NCBI GenBank assembly: GCA_030704615.1
Contig: CM060732.1
Span: forward strand, 56,587,053 to 56,651,052
Direction: 5' to 3'
DNA length: 64,000 nt
DNA from: Takakia lepidozioides
Taxonomy: Eukaryota; Streptophyta; Takakiopsida; Takakiales; Takakiaceae
Shown here: positions 54,025 through 64,000 of the stretch, one piece after another
Numbering within the stretch: the first letter of the stretch is position 1
Layout of the letters: each line of letters starts with the position of its first letter
Program-made: the position numbers and the translations under genes
Notes under the pieces: model-generated
What the model saw: only the letters and a program-made list of their open reading frames with translations
What the model was told of the DNA's origin: nothing
Databases searched by the model: none

Positions 54025-57000
54025 CTCTCTCTCTCTCTCACTCTCTTTCTCTCTCTCTCGGATTGGACTCTGTTCCTTGTAATTCTTCAAAATTGTCCAA
54101 TAAGGAATCTCGTGGCTCTATCTCTATCCCTCATGGAGGCTCTATGCTTCCCGATGGACGCTACCTTGTCTCTCTAGGCGACTTAACACGACCGGTTTCT
54201 CTCTCTCCCTCCCTCTCCTCTGCTACACGAAGTCGTAACAGGAACCCGAGTAGAAATGTCCCTTCTCTTGTTTTGACCAAAAAGTCCCGAGACAGGAAAG
54301 TACTGGACGTGTAGTGACCTCAGAGAGTAGATTTGTCCCTCACCCATTACAGCCTACAGGGAAGCAAAATTCGTGCCAGCACTACATGTGTGTGCAGCGA
54401 CAAGTTCAGAGTGGGCCATTCCTTGCGGTATATCCCACATGCTGACACCTGCAATCCAACCGATCCAACAAGCCTCCCGTGTATATTACAGCCTAGACTC
54501 TAGAGTCCACATATCACAGTATACATATACTCCACATATACCAGACAGTATGCAATCCCTCCATGAGTAGTACCCACTCTGTCTGATGAGGAGCCCCCAC
54601 CCTGCAGCGTCTTGGAAGCAACCCTACGTGGCCCATGATCAGCTCTCCCCTTCTCTGCACTCTGGAAAGTCGTGCCCCTGATTCCATGCCACCCCCCCCC
54701 CCCCGTCATCTGCACACGCCGACTGTGCTTTCTGTTTTAGAAACTGTGACTTGCTTGCTCTTATCAACACTATACTTACGAACTACAAACCTTCCGAGCT
54801 TCCTAATTGCCTTCACAACGTGCCACCCTCTCACCTCGTATCCATTTGTCAGCCTATCACTTGTAACATCTTATTACTCTACGATTGTTCACACAGGGTT
54901 TTACCGAAGTACCAGGAGGCACAGTAACATAGGCTACCTTTGCTACACTTATAGTCCGCGTGGCTAAAAGTAGCCGCATCAATCATGGTAGTTTGAACAC
55001 CTGGCAGGGTGTGACATTTGCCACGTGTTCTAGCGTGACGTGGGGCAATGGAGCTTGGCGACTCTGTGCATGTGATCTCGAACGGGTGGCTATTGTCAAG
55101 AATGTTTGATGAGTTTTATGCGAACTCAACTCATGTAGTGTTCTGTTTGTGGGAGTGACAAGGGAGGTAATTTTTTCTAAGTAACAACGACATTGCGTAT
55201 TGCAAAGCTTAGCACAACTCTGTCACATGGATACAATCCATTGACAAATATGACTAATCTTGTCCAAGATCAGCAACTCTGCTCAAAGCCTCATGTGCCT
55301 GTGCAAGTCTGTTTAAATGGAGGTGCATGCCATGGATACTAGGCGGGTAAGCGAAACCTAAATGAGAGTTCCCTCCATAGCTCGACCCCTTGGCGAAAGC
55401 GGGAAGAGTTTGAACCTAAGGCTTTGCTCCTTGCGCTAGTTAGGGGGGTAGGGTTTCTAAAAATGGATACGCAAGATCATCTGGATCTGATCTAACGAAC
55501 CCAAATGGCATGTGGCTCTGTGCGACAGTTGTTGCGACAGTTGTACAGGCGGCGTCCTCATTGCAGCGACATGATGGCATTAGGGAGGGCAGTAATGCGA
55601 AATAGTGCCATATTTTAACCCATAATTCCTTTGTAAATTTCGTGAGGCCAATTTCTGGATCGAAAAGTGGCGAAATTTTGCGCATAAAAAAAACGCTGGA
55701 GATCTAACAGATATCAAGATATATGACTTAAATTAGAAATGTATCGCTTATGCAAGGCATAGCCTACAAATTGTAACACGTACATATTATAGCAACTTTA
55801 TTCGTGTTACACATCCCTGAACTGAGAGTAATGAATTCACGATGTACCTATGAACCCGGGTGTTTCCATTTTCTAAAGTTAAAGAAGAGTTATTTTATTT
55901 TATTTTATTTTATTTTTAGCGGAAAGTGGGACCGAGGAAACTAGCCAAATAATAGTCAATGGTTGCAGTAACAAAAAGTAATTAGCACCCACGTACCTGG
56001 TCTTACCCTAGGAACAAAGACAATTATGGGTATGTTGACTTGTATAGTACTTTGGCAAATAAAACGTGTCGTTCCTATTAGGTATTGTCTCCATGGCATA
56101 CTGTTATCAGAAATCTGGAAATAAAATAACCATGAAATATCCATAAGAAATACCTGGTTGCAGCATTGGGCGCATGGGGTTTCACACCGACCATACGTTC
56201 GCTTTCTGTGAACCAAGTCTGTTTTTTTTTTTTTTTTTTTTTTTCCGATTTGTTTTCTTTTTTACTGAAAAGGGAAAGTCTGTTGGAATTTCAATTTATT
56301 GGCCCATAGGTCAAACAACTTATCTCTAAATTTATAAACTCATTAAAACAAAATTACGTTATTCAAAATCCTCCAAACCCACCTTTAGTTCATACTTCAT
56401 ACAAACTAGATATGGGTCCCTTAACTAGTGATCGACGCTGCCGGCCAACACATGGGCGGGCTGCCATATAAGTTAGTTGAAATATACAGGGCATGATGTA
56501 AGAGCATCTCCACCGGGGGTACACCAAACAACCCTGACGGTAACTTCTTGCGGCCTCCAACACTCCCCTCCACATGTCTTTTTGGCTGACATGCTTGCTT
56601 CGGAGGGACCACCTGGAGTGACTCCGCCTCACCCTCGCACCATAAATGGAGGTAGTCCTGTTTATAGTCTCTCCAGCAGGTACCGGCCTGGTCTGGTGGG
56701 CCTCTATCTTGCACGAAAGTACGGGCCCACGGGTGCGGATACCATGGCCGGCCGGGGGCTCCAGGGGCATTTAGGGACCCCGGTGGAGATGCTCTGGTAA
56801 GTAGAATTGTACCCAACATACTCTTTTCTTTTCTTTTTCTTTTTTTTTAAAGCTCAGACTAGCTTAATCAGATAGGTCAACAAAATTTAGCGTTGTATTG
56901 GAGTTTTATTAATTGAATATGACGATTTCATATTAGAATAGCACCAAATTTGACCAATCAAATCACACCACAATCGCTTGAAACATTATTGTCGGAATTT

Positions 57001-58735
57001 GATTTATCTGAACCACCCACCTGCCCAAATGGAACTGCCCGCTCCTACTAATACTACTGTTTCGGTTAGTCCTAGTTAGATTTTAACTATCATACAATAC
57101 ATTCCTGGACTTCGATCCTCTGGAAGCTTTTCACAACGATCCAGCCAGTGAAGTGAAGAGAGGGAGATGACCGAGAGTAGCGTGTGATTAACAAGGACCA
57201 TTGCAGAGTTTGTTGCAGATATCGAGCTCCGTTTTCCAAAAGACTGGTCCAAACATTCACATTAATAGGTGATCTGCGCAGGTGTCATAATGGCTCCAGA
57301 TTGCGAGAATTTAATATCCATTCCCAAATGCTCTCAGTATTTCCAAGGTTTTGTTACAGGATTACAATTTCTGATTGACATAATTCCCCTCTCCGGACCA
57401 TTCAAATGGACATTCTTCGATGACGATTCATTTAGTTCTCGAGGTTTTTATCTAGCTAGCAGAGAGCTAGCATTCACCAGTTTGTTTTGAGGCACATTAA
57501 GACTTGAGATGGAGTTTTGGTAAATTCATCCATTTAGTAATGTCATATTCGTGAAGGGGAGCTGCTTCCTCAATACCTGCCAAATCTCTAATGTATTCCA
57601 AGAGACATGCATGGCGGCAGCTAAACCTGCTAAAGGGTAGACAAGATTGTGCGAAGAGAGGGCAACCCATATATAGTTTTTCATACGCTACCGGGTTTGG
57701 TTGCTGACGATCAATTGTGCTATCATGATGTCCCTAGAGATGCATTTTAAAGCCAACTGCTGCTAAAAGACCCTTGGCGGAGTACTAGCTTACATGCATG
57801 ATAAAGACTTTTAATTTTAAAAGCCAAGTTCCTGAAATCAAGGTTCCCAGAAGATCTAGTCTGTTCTTCGAAAGGGGCCTCAAGGAGCTATGTTTCAACC
57901 TTCAAACGCTACATTCCCTGATAAGAGACTCACTCATGTCTCCACCATCAGAAGCTGGGGGTCATATGCTCGTCGGCGGTCCTCTTATACAGCCCATGGG
58001 AACCACCACCATTCGACCTGCCTACAAACTTTGCGTTCAGGTCTGTTTGCTTGCACATGAATCTGCGAGCAGGGTTTTCTAAATATGAGTATAGTATCCA
58101 CGGAAAGCATTTTGGGATGATTCGTGATCTCCCTCCCTCAAGTACTACGTACATAGATACTAGGCACACCCGAATAATAAAAGAAGTTGCTTAGACTTAT
58201 TGGAGTCAAGGGTCTTGAGCTGAGCCAAAAAATCCTTTATGTGTTGGCCCCATGTCATAAAGACGACAGTCAAGGTCGTTGTCTGGACGTATCTTTGTCT
58301 TGGACACGGGATCGATCTGGTGGCTCTATATTGTAGGGCACCTAGCAAGGAGATACTTTCTCGGTATCATTTAACAGATGTTGGTACAATTTTGTACACA
58401 TTCTACCAAAGCCTCTTGATACCCCATGAGAAAAGATGAAAAAAGAACTGCGCACCATGGTTTTCACTGCAATCATTTTGCCTACTTTTAAGTCTAATAT
58501 CTCAGGACTATGAAGTATTGTGTTTGCCTCACATCTCCCTCCCATAGACATCAATACATCACTACCTCCAGCTGGATGTCAGTATTCTACAGGTCTAACT
58601 AAAAAGCCTCATTTCCTCATGTAGGGAGGTATTTCACCAACAAACCTAGAGAGTTTACATTGCACTCATGACGCAATACAAGCCACGCTGCTGATAAAAG
58701 AACCTCCATGGGCCCAGAAAAGATTTTTTCTCCCC
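54025..58735. other. Spacer between the two protease genes
   Basis: A CT-rich tract at 54027-54060 lies in the probable 5'UTR of copy A. The rest contains a C homopolymer at about 54690-54705, a T homopolymer at about 56221-56244, and the MITE at 56501-56795. No gene was recognised. Confidence 0.6.
56501..56795. mobile_element. MITE with 18-bp terminal inverted repeats
   Basis: The left end AGAGCATCTCCACCGGGG and right end CCCCGGTGGAGATGCTCT are perfect inverted repeats enclosing 259 bp of GC-rich, non-coding DNA. GAGCATCTCC ends are common among plant MITEs. The target-site duplication is not clear (flanks GTA and GGT). Confidence 0.85.
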
Positions 58736-61137
58736 TCAATGCAAAGTAGTACAGTCGACGGCCTTGAATCCGACCTGTTCCTTGATATTGTCATATACGA
58801 CAAGGTGATCTTGTTGTTGGATATTACCAATGATGCCAACATTGAAGCCGCCGTCTGCCATAGCCAAACAAAGGACGTCGGTGGCTATGGGGATCCAGGT
58901 GTTCTCTTGAGGCGAGAACAAATCAAATCCGTCGAAGTGCATCACTAGATTTGGAAATGTAGCGTTTGCGATACCAGAAACATCTACACATAGATCGATT
59001 CCGTAGATATCGTTGGAGTTAAGTATCACTGGATAGGTATTCGCTGACTGGAATATCTGTATGTACAGCATGATGGCAACACTATGAGCTTGAAGGGTGA
59101 AATACTTGCAGTGGGACAACTACCTCATGATATATCTTTGTGTTTTAATTCATCTTTATATTAAGTCGTCTCTTTAAATCAATTTTGATCTCAATAGTTC
59201 CTTCAGTATCTAATATTGAGACTGGCTTTGCTAAAACCTCGAACGTCGATGTTTTAGGAGATCATCATTGCAAGAAACCGCTTGTTATGTATGATCGACA
59301 TGACAACCTCACCAAATATGTTAAACACTTCCATCCCAGACTGCTCAAGTTAAAGAGCATCAGACGATTGCTTTGACTATATCTTTCAAGCCTTAATGAA
59401 TATTATGCCTCCCTTAGCGACTAAAATTCAAGCTTGGTAGCTAGGCTATACTTATCTACAAATGTGAACAAATCCGACGATGTAAATAAGCTGGAACCTT
59501 CGGCCTTATCGATTATCTACTGATGAAGGAAAGTCATTGTAACATAGATAGTATATAGTTCGCTCAGCATACCTCCGAGACGAGGAGATAAACATCATGA
59601 GTCAAATATGTCAAGGTTGTTCCTGAATCGAGGATGGTCCCTCCGCTACCATCAGGTTGGATTGTAAACAAGCTTTCGTTAAGGTTCAATAGTTTCCCAT
59701 CAATACTGATGCCTTTGATACCCACATAATAAAACGTTGGGTTGACTGGGTTTGAAAGGAGTGGAGTGTAGGCAATCCCTGTAACATTAGTCGATACTGC
59801 ATCTCCAAGGATTATTGGACTGGTCACACTGGCGGCATTTTGCAAATTCACCAAGCAATAAGACAACTTGTTGGTAATGTTTGTAGAAGCGAGCTGAGAG
59901 GGCAGGGAATTCGGGCCTTTTCCCATACCCACAAGCCCACCTGCTCCAAGAAAATCACCTTGTTGGCTTTGACCACATCCAAAGGCAATCTTGGGAATGT
60001 GAGAGTGCCCTCTTTTGGTCCTGCTCAGTGTGACTGTCTCATAGGAAAAGTCGCCCTGGGTGCCGGACCCGTCTCCATATTGATACACATACTCGCAGGT
60101 CTTTTGTTTGCTGCAACGTACTTTGGGAAGTGCCTAGGACATACAATTCCAACAAACATATATTTTTGTTAATATAACTCTACGCCCACTCATAGGACAA
60201 TTCTGTGTCTACATATGACTTTTCAAGATACTAAGGAAACGGAGATGAGTTTGGTCAACCATCTTCAATGAGTCTCTTAAACTCAGTTTTCAGAGAAATG
60301 ATCAATAGAAGATTGAATAGCTTATAAACCGCATCTCAAACTAACATGAAGTTGGAAACATGAGCTTGGGGTCTTGTAGGCAATAGGTACCGTGCACAAA
60401 GAGTTGGCGCATGACACTTTGCTGTATGTTTTTGATTTCAAAGGGTCAAAAAATGGCTCGGTTTGGTTGTAGCAACTTTTGCAAGGTAGACACTGAACCC
60501 ACACCAAATCGCTTCCAGTATCTACAATTGCCCAAAATTTTTGCTGAGGCGTGCCGATGGAGATTTCCATCAGATACTCTCCATTATCAGCTGAGACAGG
60601 GCTCTTCAGACCTCTTGGTGCATGGGTGTGTTTGGCAATTTGCCAATGACGAGTATGGCTCCGCTCCACAGCCGCACGAGACCGCTCGTACAAGCTTCGG
60701 GGTGTTGATGCGCGGGACAAGGACACGTGGTCTCGGTGATACAGCTGGTTCATAACCCCGATTGAAAATTCCTGTGCTCAACAGATACAACGTATTGAAA
60801 CGGATGTATCACACCAAATCAGCGAGCATGATTACATAATTGTTCACAGCTTCCAATTCATCTGAACATTAAAGCTGTAAAGCAAAAAGAATAATCAGCT
60901 TGATAAGATAACAATGTGAGGCCTAGCTAGCTCTGAATCTACTGATCTCTCCCACGTGATATGAAATATGGAAGAACCACAAAAACCCCAGGAGAGCCAT
61001 TGCTCTTGTGATTATTCAAAACCAGATGGGAGTCTCACCTGAGCACTCACACCTGCAAGACCACATTGTGCTACTAGAGTCACCAATACCACTATTACCA
61101 ATATAGTTCCATTCATCTCTTTCATATCTAGTCTCAT
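58736..61137 (-). CDS. Nepenthesin-type aspartic protease, copy B
   Basis: Four phase-0 exons give 453 residues: 61039-61137, 60391-60771, 59573-60133 and 58736-59056. The signal peptide is ILVIVVLVTLVAQCGLAGVSA. Catalytic motifs are VDTGSDLVWVQC (Asp117) and ILDSGTTLTYL (Asp329), both intact. The family insert runs from CLPCKSCYNQTEPFFDP to CEYVYQYGDGSGTQG. FYYVGIKGISIDGK and VGIIGNIQQQDHLVVYD are conserved blocks. Exon borders fall at the same positions as in copy A, showing tandem duplication. The donor of exon 2 is GTACCT, weaker than the others. In-frame ATGs at 61233, 61125 and 61116 are alternative starts. 61137 gives a short cytosolic head before the signal core, and 61116 a cleaner one. 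Confidence 0.92.
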
Positions 61138-62465
61138 CTCTGCATTTCTCTTCCTCTCCTCTTCCATCAGCAAGAGCTGCCAAGTAGTGAAGGGTGACGA
61201 CCAAGGCCACAGGAGCTCACACTTCAACTGCAAGTCTCTCTAGACAGTAAGGCAACGAGGCTACCTCTATACCCACCGTAAGGGTGGAGCCTCAATTCAA
61301 ATCTCAGGGGTCGACTCAAACTGAATATGATCACCAACATCCCAACCCGAATATATGTGCATGTTTGAACTCCACATTAACGGGCCAAAGTGTGCAACCT
61401 CGGAACAATCAGGCGACAAAACAAATTTGGATTCAGATGGAATATTATTTGGTTGTCATGCGGGAAGATGGAGAGTAAGGTGAACGTAAATTAGCGTCAC
61501 TGGCACCGTTTTCAGCAATTGTTGTGCATAATACCATGAATTGCTTTCAATAGAATCAATAATATTGAGAGACATTTTCCATGCTGGATTCCTAACTTCA
61601 ATATCTATCTATATCAACCGTCAAATTGTCAATCAAATAAAATGTCTAAGATGTATAGACTTTTGAACACGACAACTGTGGACTGTCACCGCTACAAATG
61701 GAAATACATTGACTCAAAATAAGCCATTTGTGTTTGAGGTAAGGGTCTAGATTTCACTTTAAAATGACAATTATCAATTGTCATTTACTATCTATGGACT
61801 AATATGAGTGTCATATATAGGTGGATTTAGTACATATTGTGTTTTGGGGTTTTGATGTTACTGCAAATGATACTAAAATATAATATACAATGGCTTGGTT
61901 GTATATAGACAAATCGATGTAAATTCCAATTTTGATATATCAAATCTTATCTAAATTAGAGACTAAAATTTATAGTAAAAATTATCTTTGATATTTGAAG
62001 TAAGACCTTTTACTAAAAATATTAAATATATCATTGTCTATTATCGTTTAAAATTATTTGGGAAAATATCGTCAATTTAAATTTGGTCATGGAATACAAT
62101 ATCTGTCGTTTTTGGTCCACCTTATCCTGCAACTACCTGTGCGTCAAAATACTAGTCAACTGAATGACTTCATTTTTAGCACTTATATGCTTTGATGAAC
62201 TAAAAATGTCACACATTTTGTTGCATGCCGGCCATAAATTTTGACTATCACATTATCAATATCCCGTATTATTATAAGCCCCCAACTTTTGCAAGGAAAA
62301 AAATAGACGGTACGAAGGCGACAACTATTAAATCAAGGATGGTTCATGCGCCAAATTGGGTAAGCAGAGTACAGGTGTCAAGTGGTGTTTTCCTAGGAGT
62401 GACATTCTTGCCCGACAGCTTGATGGGGTGGGGATTGCCGCCCTGAGAGGGTAATTAATATTTAA
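61138..62465. other. AT-rich upstream region of protease copy B
   Basis: The minus-strand frame continues open to 61233, so the 5'UTR or an alternative start lies here. Beyond 61500 the DNA is strongly AT-rich with no frame of note. Confidence 0.55.
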
Positions 62466-62656
62466 TATTTGACGCCTCCCGAAGGAAGCGTAAATTATGG
62501 AGTCTCTTCATCCGGAAGGGTTACTGCCTTCCGTTAGGAAGGTGGACATCTTTGTGACACCAATCGGTGGATTGAACCCACAACCACTTCCGAGGTGGTA
62601 TGTACCCATTACCACTGGGCCACAACTTGGTTGTCCCTGATAGGGTATTTGGAGGA
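62466..62656 (-). mobile_element. tRNA-derived SINE, copy 1
   Basis: On the minus strand TGGCCCAGTGGTAATGGGTA (62603-62622) matches the pol III A box and GTGGGTTCAATCCACC (62566-62581) matches the B box. A conserved body runs to CTTCCTTCGGGAGGCGTC near 62471. The second copy at 63481-63665 shares head, body and tail. Confidence 0.8.
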
Positions 62657-63480
62657 GGAGAGCGCTCTCCTCCCCTTGCCTCTTACAGCTACTTACTTAG
62701 GGCAATACCACACTAGCGGCAAGAGGGGCAGCGGCACTCAATTTCAGACCCTTCTATTGGTTTAAGGGAGGGTAGTGTGTTGCTCAACCTGCCACACTAG
62801 CAGCTGATGCCGGCAGAGAGGCTCCAACCTGGCGCCTACATGTCACATTACCGTGAAATACGGATTTCCAGGCAGTGGAAATCCACAATTTTAGGAAGAT
62901 ATTTTGTCGTGACAAGATTCTCCCGCCATCGACGCGAAGCTGTCCTCACCGACCCCGTCGTGCGATGGTCTCTCCTACCAATTGTTTTGCCGTTGGGCTT
63001 CTGCTATAGTGTGGTAGCCGATTCCTTGCCGCTTGGTGACATGGACTTATATCATCCAACAATCCCTAGCCTACAACATCCACGTCAGTGTCCTTGATGT
63101 GCCGATAGTGTGGTACGACCCTTACTTAGTGCCTACTTTAGTGGGCTTTGCAGAGGCAGAGCCCCAAATAAATATGCAAATATGAACCATAACAATATTA
63201 ATTTACGGATCAGCTGAGCCGAAAATAAAGCCCCCCAGCTCATATAGTCAAATTGTATTTGTACAAATGCAGACATCGCCCCACCATGCTAGACTATATT
63301 GTAGACCCTCGACCAAGCCACTAATATGAGTATACATCTATCATAACAAGCTTCTATAGATCTAATAACATAAGCGAAGTTGGGTGATACTAGACATTCG
63401 TCGACCCATTACTGTAAATAGTGGGTTGACATTGCATCTCCTACAATGTTTAGATGTGTCAGTCTCCCAAAGAAAGAGTA
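62657..63480. other. Spacer between SINE copies
   Basis: A plus-strand frame at 62807-63097 has no recognised domain. Nothing else seen. Confidence 0.5.
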
Positions 63481-63665
63481 TGACACCTCCCCCAAGGAAG
63501 CATAAATTATGGTGTAGCTTGACCGTAAGGGCTATTTCCTTCTGGCGGGAAGATGGACATTACCTTTGTGTCGCCAATAGGTGGATTGAACCCACAACAA
63601 CTTCTGAGGTGATATACCTATGTGCCCATTACCAGTGGGCTAAAACTCGGTTGTCCCCACTAGGT
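63481..63665 (-). mobile_element. tRNA-derived SINE, copy 2
   Basis: The A box TAGCCCACTGGTAATGGGCA (63622-63641) and B box GTGGGTTCAATCCACC (63580-63595) are in the same orientation as copy 1. The body is diverged by scattered substitutions and short indels but is colinear over about 185 bp. Confidence 0.8.
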
Positions 63666-64000
63666 ATATTATGTGGTAAGGAGCATCACGCTGCCCAGCT
63701 AGTTCATATATTCTGTCAAGAATTTGGTGATGGTTTGTTTTTCCTTTGAAAAAGTGGATAGGACATGACATTTGTGCACCGAAGTCGACAGATAACAGTT
63801 GGACAAGGACAACAACTGGATTAGTCGGCAGAAATACATTCATCTATCCATGGTATATCTATCCATGGTTCATCCTATCTTTTCTAATATGCTTATAAGC
63901 CACCCAATGGGGGAGAGGGACCCTACACTGTCACAATTAATAATTTGTCATTTGGAGGATAGACTACATGTGAAAGGATAATTACCACATATAATGGGGA
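63666..64000. other. Window end, no supported gene
   Basis: Short frames only. A local repeat of ATCCATGGT-TAT lies near 63846-63870. Confidence 0.5.

Noticed and set aside
54022-54090. N-terminal extension (Glu/Arg-rich) upstream of protease copy A
   Set aside because: It is the CT-rich 5'UTR read as protein. The ATG at 54024 directly precedes a normal signal peptide.
55390-55440. tRNA-like B box GGTTCAAACTC on the minus strand with a nearby A-box-like sequence
   Set aside because: The box spacing is too short, no acceptor stem pairs, and no second copy was found.

Overview
The window looks like a TE-rich stretch of a large land-plant nuclear genome. Host genes are sparse, with GT-AG introns of about 0.1-1 kb. 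They encode plant-typical products: an EID1-like F-box protein, a UDP-glucuronate 4-epimerase and two nepenthesin-type aspartic proteases. Around them are a chromovirus, copia, gypsy, hAT, LINE, MITE and SINE remnants. Divergence from angiosperm homologues, and a gypsy clade best known to me from charophyte algae, make a seed-free plant (fern or similar) my best guess. That placement is inference.

Layout. 1-6167: minus-strand Ty3/gypsy chromovirus with PBS, gag, protease, RT-RNase H, an internally deleted integrase and a chromodomain. Its outer LTR is cut by the window edge. 6168-9532: two long minus-strand reading frames of unknown nature, the first carrying 195-bp tandem repeats and truncated by the chromovirus. 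9646-10605 and 16114-17147: the gag half and the protease-integrase half of one decayed copia element, split by an insertion. 10606-16113: the inserted Ty3/gypsy-like element. Its gag position is occupied by a complete C5-cytosine DNA methyltransferase, followed in the same frame by RT-RNase H and an integrase ending in a PHD finger. 17.2-20.4 kb: a heat-shock-element/TATA module and intergenic DNA. 20.5-23.8 kb: EID1-like F-box gene (+). 25.9-30.9 kb: GAE gene (-), one coding intron and a probable 5'UTR intron.

33667-40552: unit bounded by inverted repeats of about 310-325 bp. It holds a four-exon gene for a DDE integrase-core protein and an embedded LINE fragment. 41061-47609: decayed hAT transposon with GGAACC-rich terminal inverted repeats and a captured two-exon piece of an F-box gene. 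51654-54024 and 58736-61137: tandem aspartic protease genes (-) with matching four-exon structure; the upstream copy has DTAS where DTGS is expected. 56501-56795: MITE. 62.5-63.7 kb: two tRNA-derived SINE copies.

Most interesting items: (1) the methyltransferase-bearing retroelement, a DNA-methylation writer on an element whose integrase also carries a histone-reader-type finger, with a TAG-CAA-CCA stop context between methyltransferase and RT; (2) the inverted-repeat unit with an introned retroviral-type integrase gene; (3) the two unexplained long frames at 6.2-9.5 kb. All calls come from reading the sequence by eye; no database search was run.
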